55,235 nucleotides of DNA from an uncultured Bacteroidales bacterium (GCA_902760345.1 CACWFY010000021.1:1-55235); one strand, 5' to 3'; counted from the first letter of the stretch, positions 43,095 through 51,242 are shown. Notes: generated by a model not told the origin, from the sequence alone. Program-made: numbers and translations.

Positions 43095-43786
43095 GTCTTA
43101 ATGGTCGTGCCGAATTTGTTCAACGAATAGGCGATATAGGCAAACATGCCCACGCCAGCATATAGCAACAGCGTGAAGGGCCAGAAGTCAGTGGGGAAGA
43201 TGCTGGTGATGGCTACACAGCTGATGCCGAACAGTATGATCAGGTCGCAGCACACCTGCATCCAGCGCACAAAGTCCATCACGTCGCCATACGGCATGCG
43301 CAGTGCCTGCGAGCTGACCATGTTATATGTCTGGTAGAATTTGAAGACTATCCAGGAGGCGTAGGCAAAGAATATCACGTATGACAGCAGGGTGAATCCT
43401 GGCGCCTCGTGCCACAGAGCTGCCACCATCCAGTAGACGATGAGCGCAAAGAGGAAGATCAGCGTGTCGCGCCAGACGATGCGACGTGTCAGATAGTTGG
43501 GATTGAGCAGCGATGTGTATCCCCAGCTGAAGCAGATGGCTCCTATGTGGAAATAGGAGACGGTCAGTGCCGATGCTGCCGTGGGCCATGAGAATCTCCA
43601 CATGAAGGTGCCGTGAATCAGGTAGCCCAGTCCGAACACGGCTATCCATAGTGTGGTGAGCAGGCGTGTGCGATAGTAGATGGCATACTTCTTATATGCC
43701 TTGCTGCCGTTCCACAGCATACCCGCCATGATAAGGTTGATAATAGCTGTCAGGAACAATGCCAACCGATAGATCATCAGTTCCAT
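43091..43786 (-). CDS. Six- or seven-span membrane protein, partner of the histidine kinase
   Basis: A 231-aa polytopic protein with hydrophobic helices at roughly 5-24, 40-60, 75-92, 105-125, 135-152, 178-195 and 203-222. I do not recognise the family. Its 4-nt overlap (ATGA-type) with the TPR histidine kinase and shared promoter argue for coupled translation and joint function, perhaps as a membrane signal input. Confidence 0.7.
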   Translation of the reverse strand: MELMIYRLALFLTAIINLIMAGMLWNGSKAYKKYAIYYRTRLLTTLWIAVFGLGYLIHGTFMWRFSWPTAASALTVSYFHIGAICFSWGYTSLLNPNYLTRRIVWRDTLIFLFALIVYWMVAALWHEAPGFTLLSYVIFFAYASWIVFKFYQTYNMVSSQALRMPYGDVMDFVRWMQVCCDLIILFGISCVAITSIFPTDFWPFTLLLYAGVGMFAYIAYSLNKFGTTIKT

Positions 43787-43822
43787 GTTCGGAGATTTTT
43801 ACAAGAATAGTAATTCTGGGTG

Positions 43823-43830
43823 CAAAGTTA
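43823..43830 (-). promoter_or_regulatory. -7 promoter box of the membrane protein-kinase operon
   Basis: Minus-strand TAACTTTG, a perfect TAnnTTTG, 36 nt before the ATG at 43786. Confidence 0.6.
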
Positions 43831-43869
43831 CACTTTTTTTCGCTAAAACCCTAATAATTCCGAAAGTTT

Positions 43870-45102
43870 TTATAAAACGAGCAGTTGCAGACGCTCTGGA
43901 GCGAACACCTGCCCGGCGACATCTTGCAGCTGTGGGGCCGTGATGGCGTCGATGCGTTGCATAAGCAGTCCGATGTCGTGCATCTTGCCATGATGCAGGA
44001 AGTGTTTGGCCACGTCCAGCGCATATTGTTCGCGGTTGTCGCAGGCAATGGCTATCTGTCCCTTCAGCTGTCGCTTGGCGGCTGTCAACTGGCGTTCTGT
44101 CAGTGGGTGCTGCATCACCTTGTCCAACTCGCGGCGCGTCAGCTGCAGACAGCGTTTCACGTCGTGATGGTCGCAGCCGAAGTAGACCGACCATGCACCA
44201 GTATCGCTATAGCTGGCCATCGTACTTTCTACGGTATATACCAGTCCGTTCTTCTCGCGCAGCTGCAGGTTCAGTCGTGCGTTCAGGCCTGGTCCGCCCA
44301 GCAGATTGTTCAGCAGATAAAGGGGCAGCCGGCGCTCGTCGTCGTAGCAGAACGTGCGACTACCCAGCATGACGTGGGCTTGATGGTGGCTTTCAGAGGT
44401 GAGTGGTGAGTGGTGATTTTCAGAGGTGAGTGGTGAGTGGTGATTTTCAGGCTTCATGTATTCTCTCATCTCTAGCTTCTCACTTCTCACTTCTATCATT
44501 TTCACCAGCTTCTCAAAGTTTACGTCGCCATAGACGAAGAAGATGGCGTTCTCAGGGCGATAGTAGCGCTGGGTGAAGCGACGCGCATCCTGACTGGTAA
44601 ACGCCTTTACGCGCTCTGGTGTTCCCAAGATGTTGTGTCCTAACGGGTGTCCGCTGAACAGCAGGTTCTCGAACTCGTCGTAGATCAACTCTGCTGGCGA
44701 GTCGTTGTAGCTCTCTATCTCGTCGCAGATGACATCCACCTCGTGGCGCAGCTCTTCCTCAGGATATTCGCTGCAGAACACGATGTCGCACAACAGGTCG
44801 ACGGCCCTCGTGAGGTGTTCCTTCAGGATGGCGGCATAGAAGACGGTGTCTTCCTTGTTGGTAAACGCGTTCAGGTCGCCGCCCACGCGCTCCAGACAGT
44901 TCAGTATCTGCAGTGCCGAGCGCCGCTGTGTGCCTTTGAAGGTGGTATGCTCGCAGAAGTGTGCCAGCCCTTCTTCGCCCTCGTTCTCCTGACGGCTGCC
45001 AGCCTGTATTCCTATGCCGCAATAGACCACTGGCGACGTGCTTGCCAAGTGGATAATACGCAGTCCGTTGGCCAGTGTGGTAGTATGAAAATTCGTCATC
45101 AT
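43870..45102 (-). CDS. M16-family zinc metallopeptidase
   Basis: A 410-aa insulinase-type peptidase. The inverted zinc motif is HFCEH in GLAHFCEHTTFKG near residue 48, with a downstream Glu in EVDVICDEIE near residue 124. The C-terminal half is the second, non-catalytic M16 domain (GGPGLNARLNLQLREKNGLVYTVES). Members of this size in Bacteroidales form homodimer-like clamshells that digest peptides; no signal peptide is seen. A block near residues 203-237 (IEVRSEKLEMRE...ENHHSPLTSENHHSPLTSE) is repeat-encoded and absent from the usual family sequence. The ATG at 45102 is 5 nt from a -7 box. Confidence 0.9.
   Translation of the reverse strand: MMTNFHTTTLANGLRIIHLASTSPVVYCGIGIQAGSRQENEGEEGLAHFCEHTTFKGTQRRSALQILNCLERVGGDLNAFTNKEDTVFYAAILKEHLTRAVDLLCDIVFCSEYPEEELRHEVDVICDEIESYNDSPAELIYDEFENLLFSGHPLGHNILGTPERVKAFTSQDARRFTQRYYRPENAIFFVYGDVNFEKLVKMIEVRSEKLEMREYMKPENHHSPLTSENHHSPLTSESHHQAHVMLGSRTFCYDDERRLPLYLLNNLLGGPGLNARLNLQLREKNGLVYTVESTMASYSDTGAWSVYFGCDHHDVKRCLQLTRRELDKVMQHPLTERQLTAAKRQLKGQIAIACDNREQYALDVAKHFLHHGKMHDIGLLMQRIDAITAPQLQDVAGQVFAPERLQLLVL
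44391..44450. repeat. 27-bp direct repeat with nested 7-bp units in the M16 gene
   Basis: Copies start at 44391 and 44418, with the head of a third at 44445. Each holds GGTGAGT-type 7-mers. On the coding strand they specify ENHHSPLTS twice. Confidence 0.9.
44461..44495. repeat. 7-bp tandem repeat (ACTTCTC family) in the M16 gene
   Basis: Five 7-mers: TTCTCTC, ATCTCTA, GCTTCTC, ACTTCTC, ACTTCTA. They encode IEVRSEKLEMRE on the minus strand, 11 nt from the 27-bp repeat. Confidence 0.75.
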
Positions 45103-45107
45103 GGTTG

Positions 45108-45115
45108 CAAAGGTA
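45108..45115 (-). promoter_or_regulatory. -7 promoter box next to the M16 start
   Basis: Minus-strand TACCTTTG, a perfect TAnnTTTG, 5 nt before the ATG at 45102. Its -33 region falls in the 7-bp repeat array. Confidence 0.6.
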
Positions 45116-45122
45116 CAAAAAT

Positions 45123-45150
45123 AATTCTTAATTCTTAATTCTTAATTCTT
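45123..45150. repeat. 7-bp tandem repeat (AATTCTT x4) between divergent promoters
   Basis: Four perfect AATTCTT units plus a partial one, lying exactly between the minus-strand and plus-strand -7 boxes and covering both -33 regions. Confidence 0.93.
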
Positions 45151-45160
45151 AATTTATTTG

Positions 45161-45168
45161 TATCTTTG
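45161..45168 (+). promoter_or_regulatory. -7 promoter box of the PfkB-flavodiiron unit
   Basis: TATCTTTG, a perfect TAnnTTTG, 19 nt before the ATG at 45188. Confidence 0.65.
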
Positions 45169-45187
45169 CAGACAAAACAGAAGAACC

Positions 45188-46126
45188 ATGAGAAAAGTAA
45201 TAGGAATAGGCGAAACCGTACTCGACATCATTTTCCGCAACGAACAGCCTATCAGTGCTGTACCGGGAGGCAGTACGTTCAATGCCATCATCTCTCTGGG
45301 ACGCTCAGGCGTCAGCACCAGTTTCATTAGCGAGACGGGCAACGACCGCGTAGGCCGTAATATCATCCAGTTCTTGCGCGACAACGGCTGTGAGGCCGAT
45401 GCCGTCAATATGTATCCCGACTCGAAGTCACCGCTCTCGCTGGCGTTCCTCAACGAGCAGAACGATGCGGAATATATCTTCTATAAAGACCATCCGCACG
45501 ACCGCCTCGACTTCAACTACCCCGACGTGCAGCCCGACGATATCGTGCTTTTTGGCTCGTACTATGCGCTGAACCCCGTCATCCGGCCGCAGGTGAAGGG
45601 CTTTTTGGACTATGCCCACCAGCGGGGAGCCATCCTCTACTACGATGTCAACTTCCGCGCCTCCCATCAGCACGAGGTGATGAAGCTTACGCCCAACCTG
45701 CTTGAGAATTTTGAGTTGGCCGACATCGTGCGTGGTTCGGCCGAAGACTTCGAGATACTTTTCAAGAAGAGCGACCCCAGCGTGGTCTATCGCTCACAGA
45801 TAGCCTTCTATACCAAAAAGTTCATCTATACGCGCGCTGCCGACCCTATCGAGCTCTTTGCCGATGGCGGCCTGCACAAGCAGTATCCTGTTGTGCCCAC
45901 AGAGACCGTTAGCACCATTGGTGCTGGCGACAACTTCAATGCGGGCTTCATCTACGGACTCATTCGTCACCGCATCACCCGTAACGACGTTGAGCGCGGA
46001 CTCACTGAACAGCAGTGGGATGCAGCCATCGAGAGCGGTCTCAGCTTCTCGGCTGAGGTGTGTCGCAGCCTCTATAACTATGTCTCGCCAGAGTTTGGCG
46101 CAGCACGTCAAAAGGAATTAATCTAA
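45188..46126 (+). CDS. PfkB-family carbohydrate kinase
   Basis: A 312-aa ribokinase-fold sugar kinase. The N-terminal GIGETVLDII and PGGSTFNAIISLGRSG form the sugar site; the anion hole and catalytic base are in TIGAGDNFNAGFIYGL near residue 250. It resembles fructokinase- and adenosine/ribokinase-like members, but the sugar cannot be named. The ATG at 45188 (MRKVIGIGE) is chosen over an upstream in-frame ATG at 45158 that lies within the promoter. The flavodiiron gene starts 15 nt later. Confidence 0.88.
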   Translation: MRKVIGIGETVLDIIFRNEQPISAVPGGSTFNAIISLGRSGVSTSFISETGNDRVGRNIIQFLRDNGCEADAVNMYPDSKSPLSLAFLNEQNDAEYIFYKDHPHDRLDFNYPDVQPDDIVLFGSYYALNPVIRPQVKGFLDYAHQRGAILYYDVNFRASHQHEVMKLTPNLLENFELADIVRGSAEDFEILFKKSDPSVVYRSQIAFYTKKFIYTRAADPIELFADGGLHKQYPVVPTETVSTIGAGDNFNAGFIYGLIRHRITRNDVERGLTEQQWDAAIESGLSFSAEVCRSLYNYVSPEFGAARQKELI

Positions 46127-46141
46127 AAACCATCAGATATT

Positions 46142-47323
46142 ATGCAAAAGATTACTGAAAACATCTACTATGTCGGTGTCAACGACCGCAACAAGTCACT
46201 CTTCGAGGGCCTTTGGCCCCTGCCCAACGGCGTGTCCTACAACTCCTACCTTATCGACGACGAGAAAGTATGTCTCATCGACACTGTTGAGGTCGACTTC
46301 TTCACCCAGTTCATCGAGCACATCCATGAGGTCATCGGCAATCGTCCCGTCGACTACCTCGTCATCAATCACATGGAGCCCGACCATAGCGGTTCGATAG
46401 CTCTCATCAAGAAGTACTATCCCGACATCCAGATCATTGGCAATAAGAAGACCTTCCAGATGATGGAGGGCTTCTACGGCATCACTGAGGGAACCCTCGA
46501 GGTGAAAAACGGCGATACGCTGGCCCTTGGCAAGCAGACGCTCACCTTCGTGCTGACCCCGATGGTCCACTGGCCAGAGACGATGGTCACGCTGTGCGGC
46601 ACCACCCTCTTCAGCGGCGACGCCTTCGGCTGCTTCGGCGCCCTCAATGGTGGCATCATCGACGCCCAAATCAACTGCGACACCTTCTGGCTCGAGATGG
46701 AGCGCTACTACTCCAATATCGTCGGCAAGTACGGCACACCCGTACAGAACGCTCTGAAGAAGCTGGCTGGCGTCAAGCTCGACTACATCTGCGCCACTCA
46801 CGGCCCCGTATGGCACGAGTATGTCGACAAGGTCATTGCCATCTACGACCGTCTGTCGAAGTATGAGACCGAGCCCGGCCTTGTCATTTGCTACGGTACC
46901 ATGTACGGCAATACCGAACGTGCCGCCGAGGTCATCGCCCGTGCCGCCTCTGAGGCTGGTGTCAAGAACATCGTCGTCTACAACGTCTCGAAGACCCACC
47001 ACTCCTATATCATTCGCGACGTCTTCCGCTATCGTGGCCTCATCGTAGGTGCACCAACGTATAACACCGCCCTGTATCACGAGATGGATGTGCTGCTCTC
47101 GGAACTCGCTGGCAAGGACATCAAAAACCATCTCCTCGGATGGTTCGGCAGCTACGGCTGGGCATCAAAAGCCGTCAGCGAGATAGCCCGATGGAATGAT
47201 GAGAAACTGCACTTCGAGCAGGTCGGCGAACCTGTAGAAATCAAGCAGAGCCTCACCGCTGAGACAAAGGCCGCCTGCGAGGCGCTGGGTCGTGCGATGG
47301 CCGAGCGGCTGAAAGCCGAATAA
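46142..47323 (+). CDS. Flavodiiron protein (oxygen/NO reductase)
   Basis: A 393-aa FprA-type protein. The N-terminal metallo-beta-lactamase-like domain carries the diiron ligands (NHMEPDHSGS, with later His and Asp in GDAFGCFGA and CATHGPVWH). The C-terminal flavodoxin domain (about 250-393) has the FMN loop YGTMYGNTERAAE. These cytoplasmic enzymes reduce O2 to water or NO to N2O with electrons from rubredoxin or a similar donor, protecting anaerobes from air or nitrosative stress. Length and domain order are standard. It is followed by a strong terminator. Confidence 0.95.
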   Translation: MQKITENIYYVGVNDRNKSLFEGLWPLPNGVSYNSYLIDDEKVCLIDTVEVDFFTQFIEHIHEVIGNRPVDYLVINHMEPDHSGSIALIKKYYPDIQIIGNKKTFQMMEGFYGITEGTLEVKNGDTLALGKQTLTFVLTPMVHWPETMVTLCGTTLFSGDAFGCFGALNGGIIDAQINCDTFWLEMERYYSNIVGKYGTPVQNALKKLAGVKLDYICATHGPVWHEYVDKVIAIYDRLSKYETEPGLVICYGTMYGNTERAAEVIARAASEAGVKNIVVYNVSKTHHSYIIRDVFRYRGLIVGAPTYNTALYHEMDVLLSELAGKDIKNHLLGWFGSYGWASKAVSEIARWNDEKLHFEQVGEPVEIKQSLTAETKAACEALGRAMAERLKAE

Positions 47324-47327
47324 AATC

Positions 47328-47364
47328 AAAAGAAAGAGGATGCCGAATGCATCCTCTTTCTTTT
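47328..47364. terminator. Strong bidirectional terminator
   Basis: A perfect 16-bp stem (AAAAGAAAGAGGATGC with its complement) and a 5-nt loop between the convergent flavodiiron and fructokinase genes. The A- and T-rich stem ends provide U tracts in both directions. Confidence 0.93.
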
Positions 47365-48252
47365 TTACTTCACTTTCGCCACCAGCTCTGCCGGATATTT
47401 CGGCATGGCGCCGTTCTGGGTGCAGACATACGCTGACACCTCGACGGCTATGCGATGAGCTTCCTCCATAGGTTTTCCGTTGAGGATGGCGGCACAGAAA
47501 GAGCCCGTAAACGAGTCGCCAGCACCCACCGTGTCGGCGACTTTTACTTTAGGTGTTTCCTGGAACGAGGTAAGTCCTGGGGCAAAGACGTAAGAGCCGT
47601 TGGTGCCACAGGTCAGTACGAGCATCTTCAGTCCGTACTCTGCCAGCATCTTTTCACAGGTGCCACGCATGTCCAGTCCATCATAGCCATACATGCGATT
47701 GATGACAACCAACTCTTCGTCGTTGATCTTCAGGATGTTGCAGCGCTTCAGCGACTCCTCGATGACGTTCTTGGTATAGAACTGCTGGCGCAGGTTGATG
47801 TCGAAGATTTTCAGACAGTCCTTCGGCGTGTCGTCCAGGAACTGGCGGATGGTTGCCCACGACGTTACGTTGCGCTGTGCCAGCGAGCCGAAGCACACGG
47901 CACGTGCGTTTTTGGCAACCTCTGCAATCTCTGCTGTGTAGGGGATGTTGTCCCACGCCACGTTCTCCTTGATCTCGTAGGCAGGAATGCCTTCGCCTGA
48001 GAGCGTCACCAGTACCGTACCCGTAGGATAGCTCACTCGCGGCATCAGGTAGTTCAGGCCGTTCTGTTTCAGTGCCTCAATGGTCTCTTCGGCCAGTGTG
48101 TCCTCGCCCAGGGCGCTGACGGCCAGTGTGTCGAGTCCGAACTGTCCTGCGTGATAGGCAAAGTTAGCCGGTGCACCACCCAGTTTCTTTCCTTCAGGGA
48201 GCATGTCCCACAGGGCCTCACCCAGGCCCACCACCAATCTTTTATTAGCCAT
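47365..48252 (-). CDS. Fructokinase (PfkB family)
   Basis: A 295-aa sugar kinase. VGLGEALWDMLPEGKKLGGAPANFA matches fructokinases of Bacteroidales (GGAPANFAYH sugar loop), and VADTVGAGDSFTGSF near residue 240 gives the catalytic Asp and anion hole. It should phosphorylate fructose at the expense of ATP. Its place after a GH32 enzyme and an FHS-type permease makes fructose from fructans the likely substrate: hydrolysis, uptake, phosphorylation. The gap to the permease gene is 12 nt. Confidence 0.92.
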   Translation of the reverse strand: MANKRLVVGLGEALWDMLPEGKKLGGAPANFAYHAGQFGLDTLAVSALGEDTLAEETIEALKQNGLNYLMPRVSYPTGTVLVTLSGEGIPAYEIKENVAWDNIPYTAEIAEVAKNARAVCFGSLAQRNVTSWATIRQFLDDTPKDCLKIFDINLRQQFYTKNVIEESLKRCNILKINDEELVVINRMYGYDGLDMRGTCEKMLAEYGLKMLVLTCGTNGSYVFAPGLTSFQETPKVKVADTVGAGDSFTGSFCAAILNGKPMEEAHRIAVEVSAYVCTQNGAMPKYPAELVAKVK

Positions 48253-48264
48253 AATATCGTTGTT

Positions 48265-49422
48265 TTATCGTTTGATTCTTGGAATATAGGTAAATAGGTA
48301 TATTACGCCAATGGCCATGACGGCTACTGCGCCGGCCTGTCCCATGGTGTCGCTCATGAAGCCCATGACCAGCGGGAAGATGGTGCCGCCAAAGAGTCCC
48401 ATGATCATCAGGCCCGATACCTCGTTCTGCTTGTCGGGCACTGAGAGCAGCGCCTCTGAGAACGCCATCGAGAAGATGTTGGAGTTGCCATAGCCCACGA
48501 GTGCAATGGCGGTGTAGAGCACGGTTTTCGATTCACCGCTGAACATCAGCACCATTGAGGCAGCCATCAGACAGACGCTGATGATGAAGAACCAGCGTGT
48601 CTTCATCACGCGGAGGAAGAACGAGCCCGTCAGTGCACCGATGGTACGGAAGATGAAGTAGAGCGAGGTGGCAAAGGCCGCTTCGTTCAGCGTCATGCCC
48701 ACACGTTCCATCAGCAGCTTCGGTGCCGTAGTGTTGGTACCTACGTCGATGCCTACGTGACACATAATGCCCAGGAACGACAACAGCACGATGGGTTTGC
48801 CCAACAATCGCAGACAGTCCATGAAGGACGAAGACTTGCCTTCGCTGATTTCCTCCTGGATGGGAGTTGCCCACAGCAATAGCGTGGCCAGCACGCCCAC
48901 AATAAAATAAACGAGGAACAGCACGCGCCAGTCGTAGCCGAACGAGGGCATGGCTGCTGTGGCTCCCCACATAGCCAGATAAGGGGCGAGGAACGAGGCG
49001 ATGGCCTTCACAAACTGTCCGAAGGTCAGCGTCGATGCCAGGTTCTTGTCGCCAATGATCAGCATGGCCAGCGGGTTGATGCTGGTCTGCATCAGTGCGT
49101 TGCCGATGCCCAGCAGCGAGAAGGCTATGAGCATGACGGCAAACGAACTGCCCATTAATGGTATGAACAGCGACACAACTGTAACAATCAGCGACAGCAA
49201 TACGGTTTTCTTACGTCCGATCTTGTTCATCAGCATACCCGTAGGTACACTGAAGATGAGGAACCAGAAGAACACCAGCGAGGGGAACACGTTGGCCACG
49301 GTGTCTGAGAGACCCAGGTCGGCCTTTACATAATTGGAGGCAATGCCCACCAGATCCACGAAGCCCATGCAGAAGAAGCAGAGCATTACGGGGATGAGAA
49401 AGATGGATTTGTTCTGTTTCAT
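48265..49422 (-). CDS. FHS-type MFS sugar (fructose) permease
   Basis: A 385-aa MFS protein with about 12 spans, like the fucose/fructose:H+ symporters common in Bacteroidales. Features: FCMGFVDLVGIASNYVKADLGLSD at the first span, the loop MNKIGRKKTVLLS, and the GYGNSNIFSMAFSEALL span. Lying between GH32 and fructokinase in one transcription unit, it most likely imports fructose across the inner membrane. The start is 8 nt from the GH32 stop. Confidence 0.88.
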   Translation of the reverse strand: MKQNKSIFLIPVMLCFFCMGFVDLVGIASNYVKADLGLSDTVANVFPSLVFFWFLIFSVPTGMLMNKIGRKKTVLLSLIVTVVSLFIPLMGSSFAVMLIAFSLLGIGNALMQTSINPLAMLIIGDKNLASTLTFGQFVKAIASFLAPYLAMWGATAAMPSFGYDWRVLFLVYFIVGVLATLLLWATPIQEEISEGKSSSFMDCLRLLGKPIVLLSFLGIMCHVGIDVGTNTTAPKLLMERVGMTLNEAAFATSLYFIFRTIGALTGSFFLRVMKTRWFFIISVCLMAASMVLMFSGESKTVLYTAIALVGYGNSNIFSMAFSEALLSVPDKQNEVSGLMIMGLFGGTIFPLVMGFMSDTMGQAGAVAVMAIGVIYLFTYIPRIKR

Positions 49423-49430
49423 ATGGTTTT

Positions 49431-51116
49431 TTAGTGTTTAATGTCGTAAATCGTTACTTTACCGCCCTTTACCTTAATAGTATTGTAAGGCTCTGAGGGG
49501 AACACCAGATTGGTTATTGCCATCTTGCCGTCAGCATCGAAAGCCTCGATGCTACAGCGGTCGACGAAGATGCGCAGCTGCTTGATGGCGCCATGGGTAG
49601 GCGCCGTGGTCTCGCAGGGGAAGGCCTCGCTGAAGCTGACGTCGCCGCTCTTCGTGCGGTCCATCGTGAAGGTCTGCTTCTGTGCGTCGTAGCGCATCAC
49701 GACCTCCTCGCCTTTCGTGTTCGACAGGACCATCTCTGTCTGGTTCTTGAGGTCGACAACCATCTCGCAGGTCTCCGTGGGTTTCTTCACCTTCTCGCCA
49801 CGCAGTGCCAGCATCTCCTTCGAGGGTACCACGCTCACGTAGGTCTCTTCGCCAAACTGGAAGAGCCCGAGGTCGCGGGGTATCGAGTTGGCCGAGCGAT
49901 ACTGCTTCGTGGGCACCTGGTTGGCATACTGCCAGTTAGACATCCATGCCAGCACCACGCGGCGCTGCTCTGGGGCATTATAGAACGACACCGTAGCATA
50001 GTGGTCCTTGCCATAGTCGAGCCACTTCGTCACCTTCGGCATCGACTCGCAGGTGAACTTCCGTCCGTCGAACTGTCCGATGAAATACTGCGTAGCACTG
50101 CCGCCAAAGGGTCCGCCAGGGTTGATGTTGCAGATGAGTACCCATTTCGTTTCGGTGGTGTCAGGTGATGGGTGATAGGTGATGGGGAACAGGTCGGGGC
50201 ATTCCCATACGCCGCTGTGATTGCCATACTCCTTGCCGAACGACGACTCATACTTCCACTCCTTCAGGTTCTTCGACGAGTAGATGCGCATCTCCTGACC
50301 GGCAGCCAGAATGAGGTTCCACACCTTGGCCTTCTCGTTCCAGAACGCCTTCGGGTCGCGGAAGTCGGGAATGTCGCTGGTGGTCAGCACGGGGTTGCCG
50401 CCGAACTTCTCGAACGTACGGCCGCCATCCTTCGAGACGGCCATCGACTGCGTCTGGTGGTGTCCCGCCGACGTGTAGAAAGCCACGACATCATTGCCGT
50501 TCGTCACACACGAACCCGAGAAGATGCTGCCCAGCCAGTCCATCTCGAGGGCTGCAGGCTGTGCCTCCCAATGAATAAGGTCGCGCGAGGTAGAGTGTCC
50601 CCACGTCATATTCTCCCATTGCGAACCGTAGGGGTTCCACTGGTAGTACAGATGCCATATTCCGTCTTTATAAAACATTCCATTCGGGTCGTTCATCCAA
50701 CCATAGAGTGGGGTATGATGATAGGCAGGACGGTACTGCTCGCGATTGGTCGTATCGAACGTGTTGGTGTACTTCATATCCTTCCAGCAGACGAAATCGC
50801 CTACGGCACCCTTCTGGCGACGGTCACCGCGAAACTCAATATCCATCAGACAGGCGCCCTTCAGCTCGTAGGGCACGTAGTAGTCGACACGCTCAATGGC
50901 CAGCTTCACATTGATGCGCTGTACCATATTATTATGACCATCCAGCACCGCAATGGCGGCAATGTCCTCCGACTCCTGTACGGGCAGCAACAGGTAGCGC
51001 GAACCCTGCTCCATTTTCAACAAGGCGTGCTTGTCGCCCAGCACCATCGGCTTCACTTGAGCCTGCATCAGGCTGCATGTCGCAACCATCATTAGCGTCA
51101 ATAACAGTTTCTTCAT
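49431..51116 (-). CDS. GH32 fructan hydrolase (levanase/inulinase/invertase)
   Basis: A 561-aa secreted glycosidase with a signal peptide (MKKLLLTLMMVATCSLMQAQ). The five-bladed propeller carries the nucleophile Asp in WMNDPNGMFY near residue 140, the transition-state stabiliser in FRDPK near 255 and the acid/base Glu in WECPD near 303. A C-terminal beta-sandwich follows (about 400-561). It releases fructose from levan, inulin or sucrose; the linkage preference cannot be read. It heads the operon GH32-permease-fructokinase. A small loop near 311-318 (TYHPSPDT) is coded by 7-bp repeats. Confidence 0.94.
   Translation of the reverse strand: MKKLLLTLMMVATCSLMQAQVKPMVLGDKHALLKMEQGSRYLLLPVQESEDIAAIAVLDGHNNMVQRINVKLAIERVDYYVPYELKGACLMDIEFRGDRRQKGAVGDFVCWKDMKYTNTFDTTNREQYRPAYHHTPLYGWMNDPNGMFYKDGIWHLYYQWNPYGSQWENMTWGHSTSRDLIHWEAQPAALEMDWLGSIFSGSCVTNGNDVVAFYTSAGHHQTQSMAVSKDGGRTFEKFGGNPVLTTSDIPDFRDPKAFWNEKAKVWNLILAAGQEMRIYSSKNLKEWKYESSFGKEYGNHSGVWECPDLFPITYHPSPDTTETKWVLICNINPGGPFGGSATQYFIGQFDGRKFTCESMPKVTKWLDYGKDHYATVSFYNAPEQRRVVLAWMSNWQYANQVPTKQYRSANSIPRDLGLFQFGEETYVSVVPSKEMLALRGEKVKKPTETCEMVVDLKNQTEMVLSNTKGEEVVMRYDAQKQTFTMDRTKSGDVSFSEAFPCETTAPTHGAIKQLRIFVDRCSIEAFDADGKMAITNLVFPSEPYNTIKVKGGKVTIYDIKH
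50163..50183. repeat. 7-bp tandem repeat in the GH32 gene
   Basis: AGGTGAT, GGGTGAT, AGGTGAT in direct tandem, encoding ITYHPSP right after the acid/base motif blade. Confidence 0.75.
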
Positions 51117-51143
51117 TTTTGGTGTTTTAAGTTAAATCTGCTG

Positions 51144-51151
51144 CAAAGTTA
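51144..51151 (-). promoter_or_regulatory. -7 promoter box of the fructan operon
   Basis: Minus-strand TAACTTTG, a perfect TAnnTTTG, 27 nt before the GH32 ATG. No good -33 TTTG is seen, which fits an activator-dependent promoter. Confidence 0.6.
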
Positions 51152-51197
51152 CCATTTTCTGCCATTCCACCTTATAATTAATGATACATTTCATATC

Positions 51198-51242
51198 AAA
51201 AATCGTTCATTGCTGCGAAAAATCGTGCAATGAACGATTTTT
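51198..51242. promoter_or_regulatory. Inverted-repeat element upstream of the fructan operon, candidate operator
   Basis: AAAAATCGTTCATTG at 51198-51212 is the exact reverse complement of 51228-51242, with a 15-nt centre. The centre holds a third AAAAATCGT (51218-51226), a direct repeat 20 bp from the first. It lies about 50 bp upstream of the GH32 -7 box between divergent genes, so it is more likely an operator than a terminator. Confidence 0.65.
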
